Source of the DNA: Pantoea sp. A4
Lineage (GTDB): Bacteria; Pseudomonadota; Gammaproteobacteria; Enterobacterales; Enterobacteriaceae
DNA length: 64,000 nucleotides
Assembly (NCBI RefSeq): GCF_000295955.2
Contig: NZ_ALXE01000045.1
Location: 62,001 to 126,000 of the forward strand
Direction of reading: 5' to 3'
The position numbers and the translations under genes are program-made. How positions within the stretch are numbered: position 1 is the first letter of the stretch; every line of letters starts with the position of its first letter. Positions 28,870 to 38,628 of this stretch are shown one piece after another. The notes under the pieces are model-generated. The model was not told where the DNA came from and did no database searches. It saw only the letters and a list, made by a program, of their open reading frames with translations.

Positions 28870-31800
28870 TTACAAAATTGTTAACAACGCCTGGAGTGGA
28901 TGACGCATACCACTCCCTTCCATGCGTTTAACCTGGCTACGACAGGAGAAGCCGGTGGCCAGACAACGTTGTCGCGGCAGTTTTTCTAACTGCTGCTGCC
29001 ATGACAGCGCATAAATCCCGCGCGAATTTTCCAGGTTTTTACTTTCGTGACCATAGGTTCCCGCCATGCCACAGCAACCTACGTTGATGTTTTCCAGCTT
29101 CACGCCAAAGCGCGAGAAAATATCCCGCCACTGATCGGGCGTTGAAGGCAGTGAGGTCACTTCCGTACAGTGCGCAAACAGATACCAGGCTTCGCCGCTG
29201 GTGGGCTGAATGTTGCGTTCCGCCAGGGCGGTTTGCAGCCATTCGTGTACCAGCTGTACATGAAAATCACCCCGTTTGTCACCCAACGTCTGATTATATT
29301 CATCGCGATAGCAGAGCACGGTCGCCGGATCGACACCCACCATCGGCATACCCAGTTTTGCCACACGATTGAGGAAATCAGCGGTTTTACTGGCGGTGCG
29401 AGCAAAACGTTGCAGGAAGCCTTTCACGTGCTGGGCTTTGCCATTGGGTGAGAAGGGCAATAACACCGGACGCAGACCCAGTTTTTCAATCAGGGCAATA
29501 AAGTCCGTGATCAGCTGCGCTTCATAGAAGCTGGTAAACGGATCCTGCACCACCAGCACATACTCAGCACGCTGCGTAACATCCAGCGCTTCTAACTGCT
29601 CCAGCGTCATGTTCATCGCCGGGTGTCCGCTCAACTGCTGCTGCAAAGCAGGCGTCGAGAGCAGCGGTAAATCTACCATCCCGAGATGACGCTGACTCAG
29701 CGACTTCACCAACGGTTGCTTGAGGAAGAAGTTAAAGGTTTTTGGCGCTTTTGCCATTAACGGCGCATAACCTTCGACGGCAGCGACCAGATGATCGCCT
29801 ACCGGGCGCAAATAGCGGGTGTGATAGAGCTGCAAGAAGCGCGAACGGAAGCTGGGTACATCAATTTTTATCGGACACTGCGTGGAGCAGGCTTTACAGG
29901 CCAGGCACCCTGACATCGCCTCTTTCACTTCGTGGGAGAAGTCATATTCGCCCCGCTTGGCAAACCAGGTGTTACGCGTGCGGCTAATAAAGGTACGCAG
30001 AGATAAACGATTTTCCGGCAGTTCCTTCTCCAACTGATTCGGGTCTACCCCCTGGTCAGCCAGCAGACGCAGCCATTCACGCGTTAGCGTGGCACGCCCT
30101 TTGGGCGAGTGAATGCGGTTGCGGGTGATTTTCATCGACGGGCACATCGGGCTACGCGCATCAAAATTGAAGCACAGCCCATTGCCGTTACACTCCATCG
30201 CCCCGCGCCATTCGGTGCGGACGGTCAGCGGAATTTGTCGATCGTAGTAACCGCGCTTCACCGCATCCACCTGCATCATCGGGGCTTCGCTGCCGAGCGG
30301 CGTACAGATTTTGCCTGGATTGAGACGGTTATCGGGATCGAATACTGCCTTGATGCGGCGCAGTTCATTAAACAGGGTTTCGCCAAAGAACGCCGGGCTG
30401 TACTGCGCGCGGAAGCCTTTACCGTGTTCTCCCCACAGTAAGCCGCCGTAGCGTGCGGTGAGCTCGACCACTTCATCGGAGATCTGTTTCATCATCATCT
30501 CCTGCTGCGGATCGCACATATCCAGCGCCGGACGCACGTGTAAAACACCGGCATCCACGTGGCCAAACATACCGTAGCTCAGTCCATGCCCATCCAGCAG
30601 CGCGCGGAACTCGACAATATAGTCGGCAAGGTGCTCGGGGGGGACGGCAGTATCTTCAACAAACGGGATTGGCTTGGCGCGCCCTTTGGCGTTGCCTAAC
30701 AGCCCCACCGCTTTCTTGCGCATGTTGTAGATACGTTCAATGCCTTCAACGCTGTTGCACAGCTGATAGCCAATGACACCTGCCTGCTGTTGTGCCATCA
30801 GGCTATCGAGCCGTTCACACAGGGCATCTACCTGCCCCGCGATCTTCTCACCATCATCTCCGGCGAACTCGACCATGTTCAGGCCTTGCATATCTTTACC
30901 GGGAACATCGGTAATCAGCTCGTTCACGGAGTGCCAGACGATGTCTTCACGCGCCAGGTTTAACACGCGGGAATCCACGGTCTCTACTGAAAGGGCCTCT
31001 GCTTCCACCATAAAAGGAGCATTGCGCAGTGCCGAATCAAAGGAGTCATACTTGATGTTGATCAGTCGACGAACTTTAGGAATACGGGTGATATCCAGAC
31101 GGGCTTCGGCGATAAACGCCAGCGTACCTTCAGCACCACACAGCAAGCGGGTCAGATCAAAGGTCTGCAGATCGTCGCTGAACACATGACGCAGATCGTA
31201 ACCGGTGAGGAAGCGATTGAGTTTCGGGAACTTCTCCAGAATTAACTCACGCTTATCGCGGCAGCTTTGCAGCACCGCGCGATAAATACGCCCTTCACTG
31301 CTGTCGTTTTCTGCCAGGGTTTCCGCTAACTCGGTTGGCATGGCGCGAGTATCCAGAATGTCGCCACCCAACAGCACGGCGCGTAACCCGATCACATGGT
31401 CGGATGTTTTTCCATATACCAGAGAACCTTGCCCGGAAGCATCGGTATTGATCATGCCGCCCAGCGTGGCGCGGTTGCTGGTCGATAATTCTGGAGAGAA
31501 GAAGTAGCCGTAGGGTTTGAGATAAGCATTGAGCTGATCTTTCACTACCCCGGCTTCCACACGTACCCAACCCTCGTCGGGATTGATCTCCAGGATGCGG
31601 TTCATATGCCGGGACATATCCACCACAATCCCCTGATTAAGCGACTGCCCATTGGTGCCGGTGCCGCCGCCGCGTGGTGCGAACACCAGGCTGGCAAAAC
31701 GCGGCTCTGCCGCCACGCGGGCGATCAAAGCGATATCTGCCGTGGAACGTGGGAACAGTGCTGCGTCAGGGAGTAACTGATAGATACTGTTATCGGTGGA

Positions 31801-31923
31801 TAAGGAGAGACGATCAGCGTAGCTGGTGGCGTACTCGCCGGTGAATCCTTGCGCTTTTAAGGTTTCAAGGAATGTCAGCACCGTTTGGAGCAGACCCGGT
31901 GCTTGCGATATTTGTGGGATCAT
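28870..31923 (-). CDS. ydiJ: FAD/4Fe-4S D-2-hydroxyacid dehydrogenase YdiJ
   Basis: This 1017-residue fusion protein has an N-terminal FAD-binding PCMH domain (about 45-270, APRGGGTGTNGQSLNQG), a FAD-linked oxidase C-terminal domain (to about 540), a cysteine-rich segment (CNGNGLCFNFDARSPMCPS), a ferredoxin-type motif (CLACKACSTQCPIK near 672) and a C-terminal CCG domain (NVGCCGMAG). The E. coli homologue has been linked to D-2-hydroxyglutarate oxidation. Its need for Fe-S clusters fits placement near suf. Confidence 0.93.
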   Translation of the reverse strand: MIPQISQAPGLLQTVLTFLETLKAQGFTGEYATSYADRLSLSTDNSIYQLLPDAALFPRSTADIALIARVAAEPRFASLVFAPRGGGTGTNGQSLNQGIVVDMSRHMNRILEINPDEGWVRVEAGVVKDQLNAYLKPYGYFFSPELSTSNRATLGGMINTDASGQGSLVYGKTSDHVIGLRAVLLGGDILDTRAMPTELAETLAENDSSEGRIYRAVLQSCRDKRELILEKFPKLNRFLTGYDLRHVFSDDLQTFDLTRLLCGAEGTLAFIAEARLDITRIPKVRRLINIKYDSFDSALRNAPFMVEAEALSVETVDSRVLNLAREDIVWHSVNELITDVPGKDMQGLNMVEFAGDDGEKIAGQVDALCERLDSLMAQQQAGVIGYQLCNSVEGIERIYNMRKKAVGLLGNAKGRAKPIPFVEDTAVPPEHLADYIVEFRALLDGHGLSYGMFGHVDAGVLHVRPALDMCDPQQEMMMKQISDEVVELTARYGGLLWGEHGKGFRAQYSPAFFGETLFNELRRIKAVFDPDNRLNPGKICTPLGSEAPMMQVDAVKRGYYDRQIPLTVRTEWRGAMECNGNGLCFNFDARSPMCPSMKITRNRIHSPKGRATLTREWLRLLADQGVDPNQLEKELPENRLSLRTFISRTRNTWFAKRGEYDFSHEVKEAMSGCLACKACSTQCPIKIDVPSFRSRFLQLYHTRYLRPVGDHLVAAVEGYAPLMAKAPKTFNFFLKQPLVKSLSQRHLGMVDLPLLSTPALQQQLSGHPAMNMTLEQLEALDVTQRAEYVLVVQDPFTSFYEAQLITDFIALIEKLGLRPVLLPFSPNGKAQHVKGFLQRFARTASKTADFLNRVAKLGMPMVGVDPATVLCYRDEYNQTLGDKRGDFHVQLVHEWLQTALAERNIQPTSGEAWYLFAHCTEVTSLPSTPDQWRDIFSRFGVKLENINVGCCGMAGTYGHESKNLENSRGIYALSWQQQLEKLPRQRCLATGFSCRSQVKRMEGSGMRHPLQALLTIL

Positions 31924-31943
31924 TATTGTTAGGCCGCGATGTT

Positions 31944-31959
31944 GTAATCGTTTGCTTCT
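31944..31959. promoter_or_regulatory. Candidate PurR box between ydiJ and ydiK
   Basis: Read on the minus strand, AGAAGCAAACGATTAC matches the PurR core ACGCAAACGTTTNC at 12 of 14 positions. It lies about 170 bases before ydiK and about 20 before ydiJ. E. coli ydiK is a reported PurR target, which supports the call. Confidence 0.55.
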
Positions 31960-32078
31960 GTCATTCTGACGGAATCTCCCGTTTTATCACATTTTTTTGC
32001 TATCCGCTGTTTTTTCGCGGCAACGGATTTCCTCGCTTTTTCCTGGTGTTCAAATCTCCCCAGATCGCTCATGATTAA

Positions 32079-32099
32079 GGTGGGTGCTCGTCACCCACC
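32079..32099 (+). promoter_or_regulatory. Leader hairpin before ydiK
   Basis: GGTGGGTG-CTCGT-CACCCACC is a perfect eight-bp stem with a five-base loop. It ends four bases before an AAAGGAG sequence and lacks a T-run, so a translational role is more likely than termination. Confidence 0.5.
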
Positions 32100-32131
32100 C
32101 CTAAAGGAGTTTATGAGGTCACAACGTTTCT

Positions 32132-33235
32132 ATGAAAAACCTGCAACGTGGTACGGATTTACCGCAAGTCCTGTTTACCCTGATGTTTATATTGGTGATG
32201 ATTGCTGCCTGCCTGTGGGTCGTGCAGCCCTTCATTCTTGGTTTTACCTGGGCCTGTATGGTGGTCATCGCCACATGGCCATTGATGCTGAAATTACAGA
32301 AGCTGCTGTGGGGTCGACGCTCACTGGCGGTTTTTGCCATGACCATCCTGCTGTTACTGCTGTTCATTTTCCCGATTGCTCTGCTGGTTAGCAGTCTGAT
32401 TGATAACAGCGCACCGCTGATCGCCTGGATCTCAAAAGGCCATGTCGAACTGCCGGAACTGCACTGGTTGCAGGAAGTCCCCTACTTTGGCGATAAGCTC
32501 TACCGTAGCTATCACACGCTGGTCGCCGGTGGTGGAGCTGCGATTATGGCAAAGGTACAACCTTATCTCGGACGGACCACCGGCTTCTTTGTTTCTCAGG
32601 CGGGGCACTTTGGTCGCTTCTTTATTCACCTTGCCGTGATGTTGCTGTTCAGCGTACTGCTTTACTGGCGTGGTGAGCGCGTTGCCTATGGCATTCGCCA
32701 TTTTGCCTGTCGGATGGGCGGCCGTCGTGGTGATGCGGCCGTGTTGTTGGCCGGTCAGGCCATTCGTTCTGTTGCACTGGGCGTAGTGGTTACGGCACTG
32801 GTTCAGGCAGTGTTGGGGGGTGTTGGTTTGGCCGTTGCAGGCGTCCCCTATGCCACGCTGCTTACTGTCGTGATTTTTATGTGTTGCCTGGTGCAGATTG
32901 GCCCTCTGCTGGTGCTGATTCCGGCCATCATCTGGCTCTACTACAGTGGCGATACCACCTGGGGTACGGTGTTGATTATCTGGAGTTGCGTGGTTGCCAC
33001 CCTGGATAACGTGCTGCGCCCGATGTTGATTCGCATGGGTGCAGACTTACCGATCATTCTTATTCTCTCTGGGGTTATCGGCGGGTTGGTTGCCTTTGGC
33101 ATGATTGGCCTGTTCATTGGTCCAGTGGTGCTGGCCGTCTCCTATCGCCTGGTGACGGTGTGGATCCATGAAGTCCCGGAACCGTCGCTGGATGCCTCAC
33201 AAGTTATCGAAGCGCTTAACGACCACGACGAATAA
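32132..33235 (+). CDS. ydiK: AI-2E-family inner membrane permease YdiK
   Basis: This 367-residue protein of the AI-2E/PerM family has about eight membrane helices (MFILVMIAACLWVVQPF; the C-terminal DNVLRPMLIRMGADLP and GVIGGLVAFGMIGLFIGPVV block is the family signature). The start aligns exactly with E. coli YdiK, yet the strong AAAGGAG site upstream is spaced for an ATG in another frame at 32112. Its substrate is unknown. A candidate PurR box upstream suggests purine-linked control. Confidence 0.92.
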   Translation: MKNLQRGTDLPQVLFTLMFILVMIAACLWVVQPFILGFTWACMVVIATWPLMLKLQKLLWGRRSLAVFAMTILLLLLFIFPIALLVSSLIDNSAPLIAWISKGHVELPELHWLQEVPYFGDKLYRSYHTLVAGGGAAIMAKVQPYLGRTTGFFVSQAGHFGRFFIHLAVMLLFSVLLYWRGERVAYGIRHFACRMGGRRGDAAVLLAGQAIRSVALGVVVTALVQAVLGGVGLAVAGVPYATLLTVVIFMCCLVQIGPLLVLIPAIIWLYYSGDTTWGTVLIIWSCVVATLDNVLRPMLIRMGADLPIILILSGVIGGLVAFGMIGLFIGPVVLAVSYRLVTVWIHEVPEPSLDASQVIEALNDHDE

Positions 33236-33250
33236 CACGTCATTTGCCTT

Positions 33251-33274
33251 ATCAGGGTGCATTAGCGCCCTGAT
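33251..33274 (+). terminator. Possible ydiK terminator
   Basis: ATCAGGG and CCCTGAT pair around a ten-base loop about 15 bases after ydiK; a T-run follows only after 12 bases, so this is weak. Confidence 0.35.
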
Positions 33275-33437
33275 GTTATCGCCCATTTTTTTCTGACGTT
33301 TGTTTAGCCAACTTAAACTAAAAATAGCATTTACCCATACACCCCGCCTCCCACCGTAAAAAAACATTACTTTTCTCACAGTATAAGCTCTGGTAAGCTT
33401 GCCTCATGCTCGCTAAGTATTACTGTGTTTAAACTAT

Positions 33438-33451
33438 TAAGAGGATTCTTA
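33438..33451 (+). promoter_or_regulatory. RcsB box of rprA
   Basis: TAAGAGGATTCTTA is a near-perfect palindrome matching the RcsB box. It is centred about 37 bases before the predicted rprA start, the right place for activation by the Rcs envelope-stress phosphorelay. Confidence 0.85.
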
Positions 33452-33481
33452 ATGACGCCGTCAAACGAAGCGAATAAGATA

Positions 33482-33591
33482 ACGGTTAAGTTTTGAATCA
33501 ACTGGTTGATTTATAAACACCCTTTCCCCTGAGTGAAGTAAAGAATTGCTGTGTGTAGTCTTTGCCCATCCAATGTGATGGGCTTTTTTTT
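33482..33591 (+). ncRNA. rprA: RprA small regulatory RNA
   Basis: The sequence starts ACGGTTA, has a 5' stem with GAATCAAC/GTTGATTT, then the block CCCCTGAGTGAA and a further stretch through GAATTGCTGTGTGTAGTC that is nearly identical to E. coli RprA, and ends in the terminator TTTGCCCATC...GATGGGC with a T-run. RprA is Hfq-dependent and activates rpoS translation while repressing csgD and ydaM in E. coli. The 5' stem differs in detail from E. coli but keeps its pairing. It follows ydiK as in E. coli; the next gene here is ppsA because the E. coli genes in between are missing. Confidence 0.93.
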
Positions 33592-33800
33592 GTCTGTGAT
33601 TAATAGAAAGAAGTGCAATGAAACGGATAAAAACCGGCAGATGGGCGACTAAAGCTCGCTTTTGTCGGTTTTTTGTACAAAAATCATCGAAAAAGAACGC
33701 ATTAGCGCAAGGGAAACATCAGCGCAGCGGGAACAGGATGTGAGGATAAAAAAAGGGATGGCAAAATTGCCATCCCGATTGAACAGATTACCTGAACGGT
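33592..33800. other. Region between rprA and ppsA
   Basis: It holds a weaker inverted repeat with A and T runs (about 33633-33677, AAAACCGGCA ... TGTCGGTTTT) and the ppsA terminator. No gene is supported. Confidence 0.5.
33755..33776 (-). terminator. ppsA intrinsic terminator
   Basis: GGGATGGCA and TGCCATCCC form a nine-bp stem. On the minus strand it is followed by seven Ts, 25 bases after the ppsA stop. Confidence 0.9.
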
Positions 33801-36176
33801 TTAATCAAGTTCGGCCAGACTCAACCAGGTTTCCACCACGGTATCTGGGTTAAGAGACAGGCTATCAATGCCCTCTTCCATTAACCAGGCCGCGAAGTCC
33901 TGATGGTCCGACGGTCCCTGACCACAGATACCCACATATTTGCCCTGCTTTTTCGCCGCGCGAATCGCCATGGACAGCAACGCCTTCACTGCCTCATTGC
34001 GCTCGTCGAACAGCGCAGAAACCACGCCGGAGTCACGGTCAAGGCCCAGCGCCAGCTGTGTCATGTCGTTCGAGCCGATTGAGAAGCCGTCAAAATGCTC
34101 AAGGAACTGTTCGGCCAACAGCGCATTGGAAGGGATCTCGCACATCATGATCACTTTCAGGCCATTTTCGCCACGCTTAAGCCCCTGTTTAGCCAGCTCA
34201 GCCACGACCGCTTCTGCCTGCGCCACGGTGCGCACAAACGGGATCATGATCTCAACGTTGGTTAAGCCCATCTCATTACGGACGCGCTTGACTGCTTCAC
34301 ACTCCAGCGCAAAGCAATCACGGAAGTTATCCGCCACATAGCGCCCAGCACCACGGAAGCCCAGCATCGGGTTCTCTTCTTCCGGCTCGTAACGCTCACC
34401 GCCCACCAGGTTAGCGTACTCATTCGACTTAAAGTCTGAGAGGCGCACGATGACACGTTTCGGGGCAAAAGCGGCACCCAGCGTCGCGATGCCTTCCGTT
34501 AAACGCGCAATGTAGAACTCAACCGGATCATCAAACCCTTTCATTAACTGACGGATCTGCTGTTGGATCTCCGGCGTTTGCTGATCAAACTCCAGCAACG
34601 CACGCGGGTGAACGCCAATCATACGGTTGATGATGAACTCCAGACGCGCCAGACCCACACCTTCATTTGGCAGGCAGGCAAAGTCAAACGCCCGGTCCGG
34701 GTTGCCCACGTTCATCATAATCTTCAGCGGCAGATCAGGCATTTTGTCTACGCGCGAACTGGTGATGTCGAAATCCAGCAGATCGTCGTAGACATAACCC
34801 GTGTCACCTTCCGCACAGGAAACCGTCACTTTATGGCCTTCCTGGATACGGTCAGTGGCATCGCCACAGCCAACTACCGCAGGAATGCCCAGCTCACGCG
34901 CAATGATTGCGGCATGGCAGGTACGTCCGCCTCGGTTGGTCACAATGGCGGAGGCTTTCTTCATGATCGGTTCCCAATCCGGGTCGGTCATGTCGGTCAC
35001 CAGCACATCGCCTTTTTCAATCCGGTTCATCTCACTGATGTCATGGATAACTTTCACCGGACCCGCGCCAATACGGTGGCCGATCGCACGTCCTTCGGTG
35101 ACCACTTTACCGCGCGCTTGCAGGGTATAGCGTTCCATCACCTGACCGTTAGAGCGGACCGTTTCTGGACGTGCCTGCACAATAAACAGCTTGCCGGTGT
35201 GGCCATCTTTGGCCCACTCAATGTCCATTGGTCGTTTGTAGTGCTGTTCAATCAGTACCGCCTGGTGCGCCAGCGCCTGAACTTCGTCATCGGTTAACGA
35301 GAAGCGGTCGCGGTCAGCTTCCGGTACATCTTCAATGCGCACCTGCTCACCGTGCTCTCTGGAATCCCCGTAGACCATGCGGACTTTTTTCGAGCCCATG
35401 GTGCGACGCACAATGGCGGGACGTTTCGCCGCCAACGTCGGTTTATGCACGTAGAATTCGTCAGGGTTAACCGCACCCTGTACCACCATTTCCCCGAGAC
35501 CAAACGCCGAGGTAATAAATACCACCTGATCAAAACCAGATTCAGTATCAATGGTGAACATCACGCCAGAGGACGCCAGGTCAGACCGGACCATCCGCTG
35601 GATACCAGCAGATAACGCCACGCCACGGTGATCGTAACCCTGGTGTACGCGATAGGAGATCGCGCGGTCGTTAAACAGCGAAGCATACACGTGCTTCACC
35701 GCCACCATCACGGCCTCGATGCCCTGCACGTTGAGGAATGTTTCCTGCTGGCCGGCAAACGAGGCATCCGGCATATCTTCTGCGGTCGCAGAGGATCGCA
35801 CCGCAAATGACGCTTCGTGGTCATCTGCTGAAAGTTGTTCATAAGCAGCCAGAATAGCGGCTTCCAGTTCAGGCTGGAACGGTGTTTCCACCACCCACTG
35901 GCGGATCTGTTTACCTGCCTGTGCCAGCGCGTCAACATCGTCGATATCAGTCTGGTCTAACAGCTGATAGATGCGTTGATTCAGGCCGCTCTGCTCCAGG
36001 AATTGATTAAACGCGTAAGATGTCGTGGCATAGCCGTTAGGCACGGAAACGCCGAGAGACGACAAATTAGTAATCATTTCACCGAGGGAAGCATTCTTAC
36101 CGCCTACCTGATCAACATCATGCATACCCAGCTGGTTGTACCAGAGCACGAGCGACTGTTCGCCTACGTTGGACAT
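33801..36176 (-). CDS. ppsA: Phosphoenolpyruvate synthase
   Basis: This 791-residue enzyme makes PEP from pyruvate and ATP for gluconeogenesis. An N-terminal PPDK-type ATP-binding domain ([38 protein letters not shown] in two parts), a central phosphohistidine domain ([21 protein letters not shown]) and a C-terminal PEP-utilising barrel ([25 protein letters not shown]) are all present. It is divergent from its own regulator ppsR. Confidence 0.98.
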   Translation of the reverse strand: MSNVGEQSLVLWYNQLGMHDVDQVGGKNASLGEMITNLSSLGVSVPNGYATTSYAFNQFLEQSGLNQRIYQLLDQTDIDDVDALAQAGKQIRQWVVETPFQPELEAAILAAYEQLSADDHEASFAVRSSATAEDMPDASFAGQQETFLNVQGIEAVMVAVKHVYASLFNDRAISYRVHQGYDHRGVALSAGIQRMVRSDLASSGVMFTIDTESGFDQVVFITSAFGLGEMVVQGAVNPDEFYVHKPTLAAKRPAIVRRTMGSKKVRMVYGDSREHGEQVRIEDVPEADRDRFSLTDDEVQALAHQAVLIEQHYKRPMDIEWAKDGHTGKLFIVQARPETVRSNGQVMERYTLQARGKVVTEGRAIGHRIGAGPVKVIHDISEMNRIEKGDVLVTDMTDPDWEPIMKKASAIVTNRGGRTCHAAIIARELGIPAVVGCGDATDRIQEGHKVTVSCAEGDTGYVYDDLLDFDITSSRVDKMPDLPLKIMMNVGNPDRAFDFACLPNEGVGLARLEFIINRMIGVHPRALLEFDQQTPEIQQQIRQLMKGFDDPVEFYIARLTEGIATLGAAFAPKRVIVRLSDFKSNEYANLVGGERYEPEEENPMLGFRGAGRYVADNFRDCFALECEAVKRVRNEMGLTNVEIMIPFVRTVAQAEAVVAELAKQGLKRGENGLKVIMMCEIPSNALLAEQFLEHFDGFSIGSNDMTQLALGLDRDSGVVSALFDERNEAVKALLSMAIRAAKKQGKYVGICGQGPSDHQDFAAWLMEEGIDSLSLNPDTVVETWLSLAELD

Positions 36177-36603
36177 TGCAATTATCCTTTTCTTTGAATG
36201 GTCACATGGATCATTTTGCTATTCGCAGACACCACACTCGCACAATTCCGGATTATTTACTAATTGTTGAATCGTGAAAGCGTGAAAGAAAACACACTTT
36301 CAGACAACTACCGGTCAGGCAGCACTGTTGCGCAAATCGCTATCTGTAAAACAGCAGGAAAATAACTAACCCTGAAAATTCATAGTGATAGGATGATTCA
36401 CTTTTGCGCAATAAAATAAAAATCCCACGGGCATTTCATTTATTGCCTGTATTCAGCGGATAATTGAGGTGCTAAAGTCTGTTTTAAACTGGAATAGAAA
36501 AATAAAATCCATTTTTTATTATTTTGGATTTTTTGTTCCAATTAGCACTTTGCATCGACTCTGTTAATGTAATGTAAATTAATTCGCACTCGCAGGTTCA
36601 ATC
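36177..36603. other. ppsA/ppsR divergent regulatory region
   Basis: Candidate Cra half-sites TGAATC occur at 36268-36273 (TGAATCGTGAAA) and on the minus strand near 36395-36400; Cra activates ppsA in E. coli. TTGCGCAATAAAAT (36404-36417) followed by AATCCCA is shared with the pykF upstream region. A weak ppsR promoter TTGCAT (36550-36555), 17 bases, TGTAAA (36573-36578) is possible. The region is AT-rich. Confidence 0.45.
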
Positions 36604-37431
36604 ATGACAACTGAAAGAAGCGTGTTTTATATCTCGGATGGCACCGCCATCACCGCTGAAGTGTTAGGCCATGCCGTTTTGTCACAGTTTCCCGTGGGAA
36701 CACAAAGTGTGACGCTGCCGTTTGTGGAGAATGAGCAACGCGCGCTGGCCGTTAAAGCGCAGATCAACACCCTGTATGAGAAAAGCGGGATTCGTCCGCT
36801 GGTGTTTTTCTCGATTGTGACGCCTGTAGTCCGCGAGATCATTTTGCAAAGTGAGGGATTTTGCCAGGATATCGTGCAATCGCTGGTGGCCCCATTACAA
36901 CAAGAGCTCGGCGTTCCCCCCTCTCCCGTTGCCCATCGCGCTTACGGGCTGACGGCCAGTAACCTGGGCAAATATGATGCGCGTATTGCGGCCATCGACT
37001 ATACGTTAGCCCATGATGACGGCATTTCGCTGCGCGGGTTGGAAGACGCACAGGTGATTCTGCTGGGGGTTTCACGCTGTGGTAAAACGCCTACCAGCCT
37101 CTATCTGGCGATGCAGTTTGGTATTCGTGCCGCTAACTATCCCTTTATTGCGGATGATATGGATAACCTCAAATTGCCTGCTGCCCTGCGCCCCTTCCAG
37201 CACAAGCTGTTTGGCCTGACTATCGATCCGGAACGGCTCTCTGCCATTCGCCAGGAGCGCGCGGTCAACACGCGCTATGCCTCCATGCGCCAGTGCCGCC
37301 TTGAGGTTGGCGAAGTCGAAGCGCTGTTCCGCACCCATAAAATTCGTTACCTCAACAGTACCAATTACTCTGTTGAAGAGATTGCTACGCGCATTCTCGA
37401 TATCACCGGTTTGACGCGCCGTATGTTCTAA
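36604..37431 (+). CDS. ppsR: PEP synthase regulatory protein (kinase/pyrophosphorylase) PpsR
   Basis: This 275-residue DUF299-family protein has the N-terminal motif [21 protein letters not shown] and P-loop [17 protein letters not shown]. It inactivates PpsA by ADP-dependent threonine phosphorylation and reactivates it by phosphate-dependent dephosphorylation. Divergence from ppsA is conserved. Confidence 0.97.
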   Translation: MTTERSVFYISDGTAITAEVLGHAVLSQFPVGTQSVTLPFVENEQRALAVKAQINTLYEKSGIRPLVFFSIVTPVVREIILQSEGFCQDIVQSLVAPLQQELGVPPSPVAHRAYGLTASNLGKYDARIAAIDYTLAHDDGISLRGLEDAQVILLGVSRCGKTPTSLYLAMQFGIRAANYPFIADDMDNLKLPAALRPFQHKLFGLTIDPERLSAIRQERAVNTRYASMRQCRLEVGEVEALFRTHKIRYLNSTNYSVEEIATRILDITGLTRRMF

Positions 37432-37572
37432 AGTCAATTTGTAAAGCCAGGCTGCCGCTTGCCGAGCGGAAAGATGCACATTCAGTGGGTTGAATTCGCT
37501 GCTATTTGCTTTATCGTGACCAGCATAACTTCCCGGTATTTCACCGTGCGAAGACCCAATTCTGGATCCACC

Positions 37573-38619
37573 ATGACAAAGACAGATGAATTACGTACCG
37601 CACGTATCGGTAGCCTGATTACGCCAGCCCAGCTGGCCGATGCCCACCCGATTACTGATGACATTGCCGCCCGCGTGACGGCTGCGCGCCAGCGTATTGG
37701 CCGCATTTTGACCGGAGAAGATCGCCGCCTGTTAGTGATTGTTGGTCCCTGCTCAATCCACGATCCTCACGCCGCCGTTGACTATGCAGCTCGTTTACAG
37801 GCCTTGCGTGAACGCTACCAGGATCGGCTGGAGATTGTGATGCGCGCCTATTTCGAAAAGCCGCGCACCGTCGTGGGCTGGAAGGGGCTGATTTCCGATC
37901 CCGACCTTGACGGTAGCCTGGATATCAATCGCGGCCTTGCCCTGGCACGTAAGGTGCTGCTTGATATCAACCGTCTGGGTATGCCGACCGCTACCGAATT
38001 TCTCGATATGGTGACCGGGCAATTTATTGCTGACCTGATCAGCTGGGGAGCCATTGGCGCACGCACCACCGAGAGCCAGATCCATCGTGAAATGGCTTCC
38101 GCCCTCTCTTGTCCGGTAGGCTTTAAAAACGGCACCGATGGTAACGTGCAAATTGCGGTGGATGCTATCCGCGCGGCACGCGTCAGCCATATGTTCCTCT
38201 CGCCGGATAAGACCGGTCAGATGACGATTTACCAAACCAGCGGCAATCCCCATGGGCATGTCATTCTGCGCGGTGGCAAACAACCGAACTACAGTGCTGT
38301 GGATGTGACGGCGGCGGCACAAGCGCTGCAACAGCACCATCTGCCCGGTCAGTTAGTGATTGATTTCAGCCACGCCAACTGTGCAAAACAACATCGTCGT
38401 CAGCGTGATGTCGCAATGGATATCGCTCAGCAACTGCGCGACCGTTCGCTTAACGTCGCCGGCGTGATGATTGAGAGTTTCCTGCAAGAGGGAAATCAGA
38501 AAGTGGTGGCAGGCCAACCGCTGACCTACGGCCAGTCGATTACTGACCCTTGCCTTGGCTGGGAAGATACTGAAGAGGTACTGGCGATGCTGGCCGAAGC
38601 CGTTACGCATCGCCTGTAA
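37573..38619 (+). CDS. aroH: 3-deoxy-7-phosphoheptulonate (DAHP) synthase AroH
   Basis: The ATG at 37573 (348 residues, MTKTDELRTARIGSLITPAQ) aligns with E. coli AroH; the frame extends upstream to 37459 but without homology. The class I DAHP synthase motifs VIVGPCSIHDP, YFEKPRTVVGWKGL, WGAIGARTTESQ and the metal-site region IDFSHANCAKQH are present. It condenses PEP and erythrose 4-phosphate, the first shikimate step, next to PEP-forming ppsA. No TrpR-type operator (CTAG-rich palindrome) is visible upstream. Confidence 0.95.
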   Translation: MTKTDELRTARIGSLITPAQLADAHPITDDIAARVTAARQRIGRILTGEDRRLLVIVGPCSIHDPHAAVDYAARLQALRERYQDRLEIVMRAYFEKPRTVVGWKGLISDPDLDGSLDINRGLALARKVLLDINRLGMPTATEFLDMVTGQFIADLISWGAIGARTTESQIHREMASALSCPVGFKNGTDGNVQIAVDAIRAARVSHMFLSPDKTGQMTIYQTSGNPHGHVILRGGKQPNYSAVDVTAAAQALQQHHLPGQLVIDFSHANCAKQHRRQRDVAMDIAQQLRDRSLNVAGVMIESFLQEGNQKVVAGQPLTYGQSITDPCLGWEDTEEVLAMLAEAVTHRL

Positions 38620-38628
38620 ACGCAGGGT

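Noticed and set aside
33662..33853. 63-residue plus-strand frame at the ppsA 3' end
   Set aside because: It runs through the ppsA terminator and antisense to ppsA coding sequence.
34563..35297. 244-residue plus-strand frame antisense to ppsA
   Set aside because: Long antisense frames are expected in GC-rich coding DNA; the ppsA protein is fully conserved on the other strand and the antisense product has no recognisable domain.
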